A stretch of DNA of 64,000 bases, taken from contig NZ_CP163443.1 in the NCBI RefSeq assembly GCF_041053055.1, positions 5,749,001 to 5,813,000 of the forward strand. The letters are read 5' to 3'. How positions within the stretch are numbered: position 1 is the first letter of the stretch; each line of letters begins with the position of its first letter. Source of the stretch: Streptomyces sp. R41 (GTDB taxonomy: Bacteria > Actinomycetota > Actinomycetes > Streptomycetales > Streptomycetaceae). Made by a program: the position numbers and the translations under genes. The notes under the pieces are model-generated. The model did no database searches. It worked only from the letters and a program-made list of their open reading frames with translations, and was not told the DNA's origin. Below are positions 43,958 to 52,614 of the stretch, piece after piece.

Positions 43958-45214
43958 ATGGAACCCACACAGCCCGTTGTGCGCCGCGGAAGGATATCCG
44001 GCGGATTCACGGCCGCTGGCCTGGTCGCGGCTGCCGCCTTGCTCGTCTATCTGGGGCAAGCGGACACCCGTCATGCGCTGTCGTATGCCGGTCGCCTCGC
44101 CGGCGGGATCCTCGTCGTCGCGGGACTGGCGGCCTTCGCCGGGGCGATCTGCGCCGTCGTGGACCGATTCGCGGGGCGCGGAACGAAATACACGACCGCG
44201 ATCACCCTTTTCGGAGTGCTGGCCGTACTGGGCGTCGGTCTGATGCTGCTGGCGATCCAGATAGAGGAGTACACGCGCTGGCTCTGGGCCTGGCTGGGCC
44301 TCATCGCGTGGTCGGCCTGGGCACTGTGGGACCTCCTCCACCGCCGCCGGGCGTGGCGGGAGATCACCTTCCGCCGCAACTTCGCGGCGATCGCCTCCTT
44401 CACCGCGCTGATCACCGTCGCGAACTTCGTCTACACGCAGATCTACACGCCCTACGCCTCACCCATGACGGTGGTCATCTCCGCGAAGATCGGGAACATC
44501 CGCAAGGACAAGGAGACCACGTACGTGCCGCTGACGTTCCAGATGGAGAACACCGGGAAGGTGGCCGCCTACGTCGTGGGGGCGAGTTACTCGCTCACCG
44601 GGGTCAACTGGAAGTCGACGTACCAGCCCTTCAGAAGCGTCAAGGAGTGGGAGAAGGAGATCGACAGCGACGGGCTGACCGACCTGAACGCGTTCGCCGA
44701 CAAGCCGGAAGCCTTCACGGTCAGCCTCGGACTGCTCCTGGCGCCCTTCGATTACAAACTGGACCCGGGCGAGAAATACGTGCAGGAGAAGACCATCGAA
44801 CTGCCGACCCAGGCGTACCGGGCGGTCCAGGTCGAAAGCGATGCATATCTGCTGAGGAAGGACAGGATGGTCCAGCAAGCACCCGTGGGGGAATACCACT
44901 CCTGGGCCGAAAAGGGAGAGAAAGCCCCCGAATGGGTGACGAGGTGGCTAGGGATCCCCGCGGATTCCGCCTACGTCAAGTACAGCGTCCCGGTCAGTTA
45001 CAGCAACCAGATCCTGAACTTCACGAGGAAGCGCAGGCACATCACCCTGTGGTGGATGCTGGGCACCGAGAACACGAACCCGCTCAGCCCCATGGCCGCT
45101 TCCCTGGTGTCTGACGGGGAAGAAAAGGAACCGTCCTACTCCGAATCGCAGCAGGAACTGGAGAAGTACGGCTTCTCGTACCTGAGCACCGGATCGGCGA
45201 CGGCGGTCCTGTAG
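43958..45214 (+). CDS. Polytopic membrane protein with large C-terminal domain (418 aa)
   Basis: Four to five hydrophobic helices occupy about residues 14-165 (FTAAGLVAAAALLVYLG, LAGGILVVAGLAAFAG, LFGVLAVLGVGLMLLAI, IASFTALITVANFVY). From about 170 a soluble, beta-rich domain follows (VVISAKIGNI, YVPLTFQMENTG). I know no family with this layout. The ATG at 43958 is preferred because everything upstream in this frame is the DUF1275 remnant. It is likely intact and separate from its decayed neighbours. Confidence 0.75.
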   Translation: MEPTQPVVRRGRISGGFTAAGLVAAAALLVYLGQADTRHALSYAGRLAGGILVVAGLAAFAGAICAVVDRFAGRGTKYTTAITLFGVLAVLGVGLMLLAIQIEEYTRWLWAWLGLIAWSAWALWDLLHRRRAWREITFRRNFAAIASFTALITVANFVYTQIYTPYASPMTVVISAKIGNIRKDKETTYVPLTFQMENTGKVAAYVVGASYSLTGVNWKSTYQPFRSVKEWEKEIDSDGLTDLNAFADKPEAFTVSLGLLLAPFDYKLDPGEKYVQEKTIELPTQAYRAVQVESDAYLLRKDRMVQQAPVGEYHSWAEKGEKAPEWVTRWLGIPADSAYVKYSVPVSYSNQILNFTRKRRHITLWWMLGTENTNPLSPMAASLVSDGEEKEPSYSESQQELEKYGFSYLSTGSATAVL

Positions 45215-45218
45215 CCGG

Positions 45219-45380
45219 TCAGTCCGCCCTGACCCGCAGTTCCTTCACCCCGTTGATCCAGGCCGAGCGCAGGCGGCGCGGGGGGTCGGTCAGGCGGAGG
45301 CCGGGCATCGCGTCGGCCACGGCGTTGAAGATGAGGTCGATCTCCAGGACCGCGAGGGACTTGCCGAGGCAATCGGGCCA
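45219..45380 (-). pseudogene. C-terminal fragment of a cytochrome P450
   Basis: The minus strand encodes the haem-ligand tail CLGKSLAVLEIDLIF, then AMPGLRLTDPPRRL and GVKELRVRAD before a stop. Only about the last 52 residues remain. Upstream, toward 45400, the reading frame turns into unrelated sequence containing GGGGGCCAAA-type repeats. Confidence 0.8.
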
Positions 45381-45659
45381 CTGCCTGACCATCCTGCGGA
45401 CCGTCGAATGCGCAGGTCAGGGTAGATCCAGCGGCCAGGCGTGGGGGGCCAAACAGGGGGCCAAACGGTGCAGCCGGGCCAGGACCGTCCCGGACAGTAA
45501 TGGACTGCCCGGAGGCGAACGAGCAGGTCAGTAACCCCGAAGCAAGGTCACAGAGGGGTCTAATCGCGTTCGGGACGAAGGGGTCGTAGCCAGCCGCTGG
45601 ACGGCCACGCCTTGCCCAAAGTGATGACGCCGGCCCATGTCCCCGTCGATGATGGCGGC

Positions 45660-47819
45660 ATGAGGTGGGGGAAGCTTCGTCTGTGGTTCGCGCTGGTTGG
45701 ACCGCTGTTGGCGGTGGTGGTGTTCACTGCGGCACCAGCAGGAATGAAGACCGGTGAACTGCCTTGGCCCAAGTGGCTGGTGGCAGGTGTGGTGGCGGCT
45801 GGCGGCGTGCTGGTTGCTGTGTGGACGCCGCTGGTCAAGGCACGGACAGACGCTTTGGCCGCGCGGACCACGCGCGCCGCGGAACGGGATGCGCAGGCCG
45901 AAGAGGCGCTCAGTCGTCTGCCAACGCTTAAAGGGAAAGTCCTGCTCGTTAAGGATGTTACCGACCGTGCTCTCCTCGGCATCCACGAGGCAATCCCCCT
46001 GCCAGTGGGCAGCGCCACCGAGCGCGGTCTCTCCGCCGAACTACCCGCCTACGTCCTTCGCGACATTGACGCCGATCTGCGCACCGCAGTCGAAGCCAGG
46101 AGCAAGACCGGCGGGTTTGTGCTGTTGGTCGGTCCGGCTGCCGCTGGCAAGACGCGCTGCGCTTATGAAGCCATCCAAGCTGTGCTCCCGCACTGGCGAT
46201 TGTTCATGCCACCTGATGCTGCCACTCTGTCCGAACTCGTGACTGGTGGCGCAGACCTCAAGCACAGCGTGGTGTGGCTCAACGAGACGCAGAACTTCCT
46301 CACCGGGCCGGACCGCCTCAAAGCCGGAACGGTACGGCGGATGTTGGCCGACACTGCCCGCCCCGTGATTCTGATGGGCACCATATGGCCCACCACCTAC
46401 GACCAGCTACGCACCGCTGCCCCCACAGACGGCGAGCATGAGGACGGGCAGGATCTCAACAAAGATGCACGAGAGGTCCTGGAATTGGCCCGCCGCTTCT
46501 CACTCGGCAAGTGGAGTAATCAGGAGTGGGAGCGCGCGGCGGAACTCACCTCGGTCGATCCCCGCATCGGTCAGGTCTTGCGCCACCGCGGGCAGACGGG
46601 ACTGGCCCAGATGTTGTCCGCTGTCCCGGAACTCGTCCACCGCTGGGAGCAGGCTGACAACCCATTCGGCCAAGCCGTCATCACCGCTGCGGTCGTCGCC
46701 CGACGCTGCAACCACCCTCTGGCTGTACCTGTCCCCATCATCGAAGCCCTGGCCAGGGAATTCCTCACCAGGAGCGAGCGCGCATCCGCTGGTGAAGAAT
46801 GGCTAGCCGAGGCGCTGACGTGGGCTTGCCAGCCCGTGCAACACAGTGGCGGCATTGCTCCTCTCCAAACGGTCGGAGAGGCAATAGGCCGAGTCGATGG
46901 CTATCAGGTCTCCGACATCCTCGTCGATTACGAGGCCCAATCTGCCCCAGTCTCTCAAGAGCAGATCACGCCCAGCATCTGGGAAAGCTTGGCGAACTGG
47001 GCTACCCCACAGGCCTGTCTCCCGATCGGTGTCGGAGCCTACTTTGCCGGCATCCCGGCCACTTCCGCTTCTGCGTGGGAGCGTGCGGCGGATTCTGGAA
47101 GTTCCGAGGCCATGTTCAACCTCGGCGTCCTAACGAACGACCAGGGCGACGTCGAAGGCGCCCGCACCTGGTACGTCCGTGCAGCCGAAGCCGGACACAC
47201 CGACGCCATGTGCAACTTCGGCCTCCTCCTGAACGACCAGGGCGACGTCGAAGGCGCCCGCACCTGGTGGCAACGCGCAGCCGAGGCCGGACACACCGAC
47301 GCCACGTACAACTTAGGCCACCTCCTGGAGGACCAGGGCGACGTCGAAGGCGCCCGCACCTGGTACACCCGCGCAGCCGAAGCCGGACACGCCGACGCCA
47401 CGTACAACTTAGGCCACCTCCTGGAGGACCAGGGCGACGTCGAAGGCGCCCGCACCTGGTACACCCGCGCAGCCGAAGCCGGACACACCAGCCCTACGTA
47501 CAACCTCGGCCTCCTCCTGAACAACCAGGGCGACTTCGAAGGCGCCCGCACCTGGTGGCAACGCGCAGCCGAAGCCGGACACACCGACGCCATGTTCGGC
47601 CTCGGCGTCCTCCTGAACAACCATGGCGACTTCGAAGGCGCCCGCACCTGGTGGCAACGCGCAGCCGACGCCGGACACGCCGACGCCACGTACAACTTCG
47701 GCGTCCTCCTGAACGACCAGGGCGACTTCGAAGGCGCCCGCACCTGGTGGCAACGCGCAGCCGAAGCCGGACACACCGACGCCGCAGCAGCATTGAGCTA
47801 TCTCAGAGCCGAGGAGTGA
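45660..47819 (+). CDS. Membrane-anchored P-loop NTPase with Sel1/TPR-like repeats (719 aa)
   Basis: Two membrane helices near the N-terminus (about 6-26 and 35-55) are followed by a P-loop region: Walker A LLVGPAAAGKTRCAYEA (about residue 155) and Walker B VVWLNETQNFL (about 220). A helical linker leads to seven near-identical 32-residue repeats of the form NLGxLLxDQGDxEGARTWWxRAAEAGH (about 484-707). The build is like a STAND-type signalling or defence NTPase with a repeat sensor. Start could also be a TTG at 45612; the ATG at 45660 gives the more usual positive N-terminus. Confidence 0.78.
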   Translation: MRWGKLRLWFALVGPLLAVVVFTAAPAGMKTGELPWPKWLVAGVVAAGGVLVAVWTPLVKARTDALAARTTRAAERDAQAEEALSRLPTLKGKVLLVKDVTDRALLGIHEAIPLPVGSATERGLSAELPAYVLRDIDADLRTAVEARSKTGGFVLLVGPAAAGKTRCAYEAIQAVLPHWRLFMPPDAATLSELVTGGADLKHSVVWLNETQNFLTGPDRLKAGTVRRMLADTARPVILMGTIWPTTYDQLRTAAPTDGEHEDGQDLNKDAREVLELARRFSLGKWSNQEWERAAELTSVDPRIGQVLRHRGQTGLAQMLSAVPELVHRWEQADNPFGQAVITAAVVARRCNHPLAVPVPIIEALAREFLTRSERASAGEEWLAEALTWACQPVQHSGGIAPLQTVGEAIGRVDGYQVSDILVDYEAQSAPVSQEQITPSIWESLANWATPQACLPIGVGAYFAGIPATSASAWERAADSGSSEAMFNLGVLTNDQGDVEGARTWYVRAAEAGHTDAMCNFGLLLNDQGDVEGARTWWQRAAEAGHTDATYNLGHLLEDQGDVEGARTWYTRAAEAGHADATYNLGHLLEDQGDVEGARTWYTRAAEAGHTSPTYNLGLLLNNQGDFEGARTWWQRAAEAGHTDAMFGLGVLLNNHGDFEGARTWWQRAADAGHADATYNFGVLLNDQGDFEGARTWWQRAAEAGHTDAAAALSYLRAEE
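47109..47780 (+). repeat. Seven tandem 96-bp coding repeats
   Basis: Seven units of exactly 96 bp, each encoding one 32-residue Sel1/TPR-like repeat. Units 3 and 4 are nearly identical in DNA, including the uncommon TTA leucine codon (47310-47315 region and 96 bases on). Near-identity at silent sites points to recent unit duplication and possible copy-number variation between strains. Confidence 0.93.
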
Positions 47820-47852
47820 CCGCCCGCGGAGGCGTCCTGTGCTGGGAGAAAT

Positions 47853-47874
47853 CTGGGAGAAGATCTTCTCCCAG
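47853..47874. repeat. Perfect 22-bp palindrome
   Basis: Arms CTGGGAGAAGA and TCTTCTCCCAG join without a loop; the left arm is preceded by another CTGGGAGAA at 47842. It lies 33 bases after the repeat-protein stop. A dimer-binding site or part of a terminator are both possible. Confidence 0.8.
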
Positions 47875-47939
47875 TACTTCAGTGGCGCCCCGGCTGACCA
47901 GCTCATAGCAAGGACCTGACCTGTATGAACGCGTAACAC

Positions 47940-47968
47940 GTCAGGCCTGGATCTTGGCCTGACCTTAT
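47940..47968 (+). terminator. Hairpin near the element end
   Basis: GTCAGGCC (47940-47947) pairs with GGCCTGAC (47956-47963) over an 8-base loop and is followed by CTTATT. A moderate intrinsic terminator. Confidence 0.5.
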
Positions 47969-48123
47969 TCGGGACGAAGAGGTCGTGGTCTCAATTGCGG
48001 TCTCAATAGCCGCTCAGTCCAGGGTGATCCACCGGCGTCCGTCGTAGTCCGGCAGACCCTCTGACCAGGCGCGGGAGCCGTACGGCGAACGCCTGTGGAC
48101 GCCCCCGGACCAAGATCAGACAA

Positions 48124-48167
48124 CTCGTAATGCGTAGGTCTCGGGTTCGAATCCCGAAGGCGGCTCT
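48124..48167 (+). repeat. attachment-site copy 3: 3' half of tRNA-Thr(CGT)
   Basis: Same 44 bases as copies 1 and 2, again lacking the 5' half of the tRNA. A strong T-rich terminator follows within ten bases. This copy is the best candidate for the original chromosomal tRNA end displaced by the integrated elements. Confidence 0.85.
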
Positions 48168-48174
48168 TTTGTGG

Positions 48175-48209
48175 GCCCAGCTCAGACATCGTCTGAGCTG
48201 GGCTTTTTC
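48175..48209 (+). terminator. Strong intrinsic terminator after tRNA-Thr half
   Basis: A perfect 13-bp stem (GCCCAGCTCAGAC and complement) with a 3-base loop, followed by TTTTTCC. Its position right after the tRNA 3' end fits the native tRNA terminator. Confidence 0.85.
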
Positions 48210-48325
48210 CTTGTTCCGGTGTGCGGGCACGGCTTCTTCGAGTGATCGTTGCGGGGCTGGGTGAACGGGCCTCGGGTCGCGAAGGCCCCGTCCAGACTGG
48301 CCTGCCCCTGACCACAAGAGCTCCA

Positions 48326-48925
48326 TCACGCCGCGAACAGCCTTCTGGAACGCGGCCCGGAGAGTGCCATCCGCTCCACACGGCGTGCCTGGTCCAGACC
48401 GCCGGCGTCGGCATAGCTGAAGGGCGTGGCGGCGCACATCCGCATGAACTTCTGCTTCGCCTCGTCATCGTCGGAGATCACGGAGATTTCGGGGACGGCC
48501 GAGTCGTGTCCCCCGTCGAAGGCCTCCCACCAGACGTTCTTGAAGGCGCCAACGAGCCGCGCCTGCGGGAACGCGGTGGCGAGGTCCTCGGCGCCACCGG
48601 CCGCCCAGGGACTCACGAAGTCGACGTGATCGCCGGTGAACGGATTGGTGACGTCCACCAGGATCTTGCCGCGTAACTCGGCGCGCCAGGGCCTGAGCTG
48701 TTGAACCGCTCCCTGCGCGCCGAGGACGGCGGGGATCACCACCGAGGCTTCCGTGACGGCTTCCTCGTAGTGCCCGCCGCTCAGTCCGGCACAGCCCAGC
48801 CTGGCGGCTGCCATGCGCCCACGCTGGGCGTCCGATGAGCCGATCTTCACCTCGTGGCCGCCCCGGGCGAACATCACCGCCAGTGTGGTGGCGATGCGGC
48901 CCGTTCCCAGTACACCGATCGTCAT
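48326..48925 (-). CDS. NADP/F420-type oxidoreductase (NAD(P)-binding, 199 aa)
   Basis: Begins with the dinucleotide fold MTIGVLGTGRIATTLA, then VKIGSSDAQRGR, VIPAVLGAQ, LVDVTNPF and VGAFKNVWWEAF, matching the F420-dependent NADP reductase (Fno-like) family. Such enzymes move hydride between NADPH and F420 or a bound substrate. ATG at 48925 with a GGGGGGAAC site. It follows the first ketosynthase by 30 bases and closes the leftward cluster. Whether it reduces F420 or an acyl intermediate is open. Confidence 0.8.
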   Translation of the reverse strand: MTIGVLGTGRIATTLAVMFARGGHEVKIGSSDAQRGRMAAARLGCAGLSGGHYEEAVTEASVVIPAVLGAQGAVQQLRPWRAELRGKILVDVTNPFTGDHVDFVSPWAAGGAEDLATAFPQARLVGAFKNVWWEAFDGGHDSAVPEISVISDDDEAKQKFMRMCAATPFSYADAGGLDQARRVERMALSGPRSRRLFAA

Positions 48926-48955
48926 AGTGGTGTTCCCCCCGTCTCAGGTCCTGGC

Positions 48956-50176
48956 TCAGGCCGTTCGCGTCAGCACCAGGCTGACGTTGTGTCCCCCGAA
49001 GCCGAAGGAGTTCGCGAGCGCCGCATCCCATCGGCCCGTCCGGTTCCCGCCGCTGACCACGTCCAGTTGAACGCGCGAGTCCAGCTCGTCCAGGTTGCGA
49101 GTGGCCGGGACCACCCCGTGATGGAGCGACAGCAGGGCAGACATGGCCCCGAACGCACCGGAGGCGCCGAGCATGTGCCCGGTCATGGACTTGGTCGCGG
49201 TCACCGCGGTGTGCCCGCCCACTGCCTTCGCCACCGCGTCGGCTTCGGCGGCGTCACCGCCTGGGGTCGACGTGGCATGGGCGTGCACATGCCCGACATC
49301 TCGCGGTTCCACCTCCGCGTCCCGCAGCGCCGCTTGCATCGCCAGGACCTGCCCATCGGTGTCGGGCGCCGAAATGTGCTGGGCACTCGAGTTGACGGCC
49401 GCCCCGGACACCGCACCGTAGACGCGAGCTCCCCGTGCACGAGCGAACTCCGCGCGTTCCAGGACCAGGACGGCCGCGCCCTCGGCGATGACGAACCCCG
49501 AGCGGGCGGCGTCGAACGGCCGGGACACGGCAGCCGGATCTCCCTCTTGCCGTGACAGTGCCTTCATCTGCGCGAACGCGGCCACGATGAACGGGTGCAC
49601 GCTCGCCTCGGTGCCTCCGACGACCACGACGTCGGCGCGGCCCAGGCGAATCAAGTCCAGTCCCAGGGCTATCGATTCGGCGCCCGACGCACAGGCGCTG
49701 ACCGGCGCTCGCGCTCCGCCCCGCGCCCCCAGATCCATGCTGACCCACGCCGCCGGTCCGTTCGGCATCAGCATGGGGACCGCGTACGAGGACAGCTTCC
49801 GCATGCCTGACTGCTCGTACAGCTCGTTCTGTCCGAGTGTGCTGAGCACGCCGCCGATCCCGGTGCCGACGACCACGGCCAGGCGCTCCGGTTCCACCTC
49901 AGGCTGCCCCGCGTCCCGGAATGCCTCTCGGGCGGCCGCCACGGCCAGCCGCTCCCCGCGGTCCAGCTTGCGGGCGTGCACCCGGCCGAGCACCTCGACC
50001 GGGTCCGCGGTCACCGACCCGGCGATCCGCACAGGCAGCTCCTGCGGCCACTCCTCGTGCAGCGTGCGCACGCCGGAACGTCCGTCCAGCAACGCCTGCC
50101 ACGACTCGGCCGCGCTCCCGCCGAGCGGTGTCATGGCACCCAGTCCCGTCACGAGTACGCCACTGTCCCGACTCAT
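48956..50176 (-). CDS. Ketosynthase 1 (KAS II/FabF-like, 406 aa)
   Basis: Beta-ketoacyl-ACP synthase with a complete catalytic set: Cys in VSACASGAES (about 161), first His in HAHATSTPGGD (about 297), second His in KSMTGHMLGASGA, and the end motif GFGGHNVSL. The HATST form resembles actinobacterial KasA-type enzymes. The ATG at 50176 follows GGAAGGA. It should elongate an acyl chain on a carrier protein with a malonyl unit. It pairs with the altered ketosynthase 2, separated only by the PurU gene. Confidence 0.92.
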   Translation of the reverse strand: MSRDSGVLVTGLGAMTPLGGSAAESWQALLDGRSGVRTLHEEWPQELPVRIAGSVTADPVEVLGRVHARKLDRGERLAVAAAREAFRDAGQPEVEPERLAVVVGTGIGGVLSTLGQNELYEQSGMRKLSSYAVPMLMPNGPAAWVSMDLGARGGARAPVSACASGAESIALGLDLIRLGRADVVVVGGTEASVHPFIVAAFAQMKALSRQEGDPAAVSRPFDAARSGFVIAEGAAVLVLERAEFARARGARVYGAVSGAAVNSSAQHISAPDTDGQVLAMQAALRDAEVEPRDVGHVHAHATSTPGGDAAEADAVAKAVGGHTAVTATKSMTGHMLGASGAFGAMSALLSLHHGVVPATRNLDELDSRVQLDVVSGGNRTGRWDAALANSFGFGGHNVSLVLTRTA

Positions 50177-50286
50177 CCGCTGTCCTTCCCAGTCCTGATA
50201 CGAGGCCTGATGTGAGGAGTGACACGAGGCCTGATGTGAGGCCTGATATGCGGCCGACTTCCGGACGGAGCGGCCGTGTTCGCTCG

Positions 50287-51195
50287 TCAGGCGAAGACGA
50301 TGGTGTGGTTGCCATGGAGGATCACGCGGTCCTCGCTGTGCCACTGCACCGCGCGGGAGAGCACCGCCCGTTCCACGTCCGCGCCGCGCCGCTGGAGTTC
50401 GCTGGCGGTGTCCGCATGGCTTACGCGGACCACGTCCTGCTCGATGATCGGGCCCTCGTCCAGGTTCTCGGTGACGTAGTGGGCGGTGGCACCGACGAGT
50501 TTGACGCCGCGTTCCTTGGCCTTGGCGTAGGGGCCGGCGCCGATGAACGCGGGCAGGAAGGAGTGATGGATGTTGATGATCGGTACGCCGACCTGCTTGA
50601 TGAAGTCCCCCGACAGGATCTGCATGTAGCGGGCCAGCACGATGAAGTCGACGTTGCCCTTCAGCAGACGCAGGTTGTGAGTCTCGGCGGCGGACTTGTC
50701 CGGGCCCGTGGACGGGACGTGGAAGAAGGGGATGCCGAAGGAGCGGACCTCCTCGGCCGTGTCGGGGTGATTGGAGATCACCATCGCGACCGATACGGGG
50801 AGTTGGCCACGGCGATGGCGCCACAGCAGGTCGAGCAGGCAGTGGTCGGACTTCGAGGCGAAGATCGCCACTCGCTTGGGTACGGACAGGTCCCGCAGGG
50901 TGAACTCGAGGTCGAAGTCCTTCGCCGTCTTCTCGGCCAGGTCGTGCTCGATGGACGGTAGGGCAGCCTGCAGGTCGTCGAGGCCGAAGACGGTGCGCTG
51001 GAAGAACGCGCCGCCCTGCGGATTGTCGGAGTACTGGTCGAGGGAGACGATGTTCGCACCGTGGTCGCTGAGAACCGAGCCGACGGCCGCGACGATGCCC
51101 GGCCGGTCCTTGCCCAGGACGATCAGTGAGGCGCGGTGGTGCCTCCCGGGCTCCCGCGTCGTCGCGGGCGCGGAGGACTCCTGGGTGATCGACAC
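50287..51195 (-). CDS. purU: Formyltetrahydrofolate deformylase (302 aa)
   Basis: An N-terminal ACT domain (LIVLGKDRPGIVAAVGSVL, residues about 22-95) is followed by a formyl-transferase fold with INIHHSFLPAFIGAGPYAKA and a conserved TAHYVTENLDEGPIIEQ. PurU releases formate and THF from 10-formyl-THF. GTG start at 51195 behind GAAGGGAAG. Its place between two ketosynthases on one strand is unusual for a housekeeping gene. It may feed or balance one-carbon units, or act as a formyl-transfer enzyme, for this pathway. Confidence 0.92.
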   Translation of the reverse strand: MSITQESSAPATTREPGRHHRASLIVLGKDRPGIVAAVGSVLSDHGANIVSLDQYSDNPQGGAFFQRTVFGLDDLQAALPSIEHDLAEKTAKDFDLEFTLRDLSVPKRVAIFASKSDHCLLDLLWRHRRGQLPVSVAMVISNHPDTAEEVRSFGIPFFHVPSTGPDKSAAETHNLRLLKGNVDFIVLARYMQILSGDFIKQVGVPIINIHHSFLPAFIGAGPYAKAKERGVKLVGATAHYVTENLDEGPIIEQDVVRVSHADTASELQRRGADVERAVLSRAVQWHSEDRVILHGNHTIVFA

Positions 51196-51282
51196 GTCAC
51201 TTCCCTTCTCTGTGCCGAAGTTGGCTGCCGGGGCCCGGTTCCCGGGCCCCGGCAGCGGAGCCGAAACGACGAGGAGTGCCGA

Positions 51283-52614
51283 TCAGTCGACGGACCGGGC
51301 GGCAACGCCTCGGAAGGTCAGGGCCACGTTGTGGCCACCGAATCCAGCCGAGTTCTTCACCGCGATGATCTGTTCGTTCCCCAGCTTGAGCGGGGTGCCG
51401 TGCACCACGTCGACCGAGAGGTCCTCATCCAGGCGGGTGAAGTTGCGGGTCGGCGGTACCAGGCCGTGATGAAGGGCGAGGATCGTGGTGATCGACTCGA
51501 TCGCGCCTGCCGCACCGAGGCTGTGACCGGTCATCGACTTGTTCGCAGTGACCGCCGGCCCCTGGGAGGCGTCCCCGAACACGGCCTGCACCGCGCGTGC
51601 CTCGGCCGCGTCGCCGGGCACGGTCGCCGTGCCGTTGGCGTTGAAGTGCGCGACGTCCGCGGGCGAAACAGCGGCGTCGTCGAGCGAGGCCCGGACGGCC
51701 GTGGCGGTTCCGGCGCCGTTCGGCTCCGGCTGCACCATGTGGTACGCGTCCGAGGAGATCCCCACTCCGGCGAGCTCGGCGTAGATCCTGGCGCCGCGCT
51801 CCCGCGCGTGCTGCTCGGACTCCAGGACGAGGATGCCCGCCCCCTCGCCGAGGACCATCCCGTCGCGCTCCGCGTCGTAGGGGCGGCACGCCGACGCGGG
51901 ATCGTCCGCCCGCTGCGACAGCGCCCGCATGGCCGCGAACGACGAGAGGACCATGGGGTGCAATGGAGCCTCCGCGCCACCTGCCACCACGATGTCCGCG
52001 TCTCCGCGGCGGATCAGGTCGGCCGCCGTCACCAGCGCCTGAGTCCCGGACGAGCAGGCGTTCACCGTGGCGTGCACACCGACGCGTGCGTTCACGAGCA
52101 GGGCGACGGCAGCCGCGGAGCCGTTGCCCATGGACATGGGCACCGTCATGGGGGGCACCCGCTTCCAGCCCCGCTGCTTCAGCAACTCCCAACCGTCGAT
52201 GATCGAGGTCATGTCACCCAGCGCGGCCGATACGACCACGGCCACCCGCTGCGGGGGGACGGAGGCGTCGTCGAGGCCCGCGTCGTTCCACGCCTCCGAC
52301 GCGGCGGTCACGGCGAACTGGGCGGTGCGGCTGAGGCGCCGGCGCTGCTTGTGCTCGAGGCCGGGGCCGGGCTCGACCCGCACGCGCCCGCCGAGCAGTG
52401 GCGGCAGTTCCTTCGCCCAGGGCTCGTCGTCGAGCAGGTGTATGCCGCTGTCACCGCGCACCATCGCGTCCCACGTACTGGCGACGTCACCGCCGAGCGC
52501 GGTGGTCTCCCCGAGCCCGGTGATGACGACTTTCGTACGTTCCGGACTCACGGCGCTGTCCCCGGTCCGACTGCGGTTCGGCATGATCTCTTCTTGACGG
52601 GTTTCCGCTGGCAT
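51283..52614 (-). CDS. Ketosynthase 2 with altered active site (443 aa)
   Basis: FabF-like fold throughout. The nucleophile Cys is present (VNACSSGTQA, about 188) and the second His too (NKSMTGHSLGAAGA), but the first catalytic His is Asn: NANGTATVPGD (about 326) where HGT or HAT is expected. Decarboxylation of malonyl-ACP should be impaired, so it could act as a chain-length-type partner of ketosynthase 1, or do acyl transfer or non-decarboxylative condensation. The ATG at 52614 follows AGGAGAAG; a later in-frame ATG at 52584 is less likely. Confidence 0.88.
   Translation of the reverse strand: MPAETRQEEIMPNRSRTGDSAVSPERTKVVITGLGETTALGGDVASTWDAMVRGDSGIHLLDDEPWAKELPPLLGGRVRVEPGPGLEHKQRRRLSRTAQFAVTAASEAWNDAGLDDASVPPQRVAVVVSAALGDMTSIIDGWELLKQRGWKRVPPMTVPMSMGNGSAAAVALLVNARVGVHATVNACSSGTQALVTAADLIRRGDADIVVAGGAEAPLHPMVLSSFAAMRALSQRADDPASACRPYDAERDGMVLGEGAGILVLESEQHARERGARIYAELAGVGISSDAYHMVQPEPNGAGTATAVRASLDDAAVSPADVAHFNANGTATVPGDAAEARAVQAVFGDASQGPAVTANKSMTGHSLGAAGAIESITTILALHHGLVPPTRNFTRLDEDLSVDVVHGTPLKLGNEQIIAVKNSAGFGGHNVALTFRGVAARSVD

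Larger units (their letters stand above)
47820..48123. other. Non-coding right end of the third element
   Basis: No gene. Near 48015 the minus strand reads GLPDYDGRRWITLD and a stop, possibly the end of a lost gene. Two structured sites are listed separately. Confidence 0.4.

Noticed and set aside
47109..47780. Possible CRISPR array
   Set aside because: The 96-bp units have no spacers and encode a continuous repeat protein in frame.
48085..48167. Complete tRNA gene at 48.1 kb
   Set aside because: Only the anticodon loop and 3' half are present; bases upstream cannot form the acceptor, D-arm or 5' anticodon stem.
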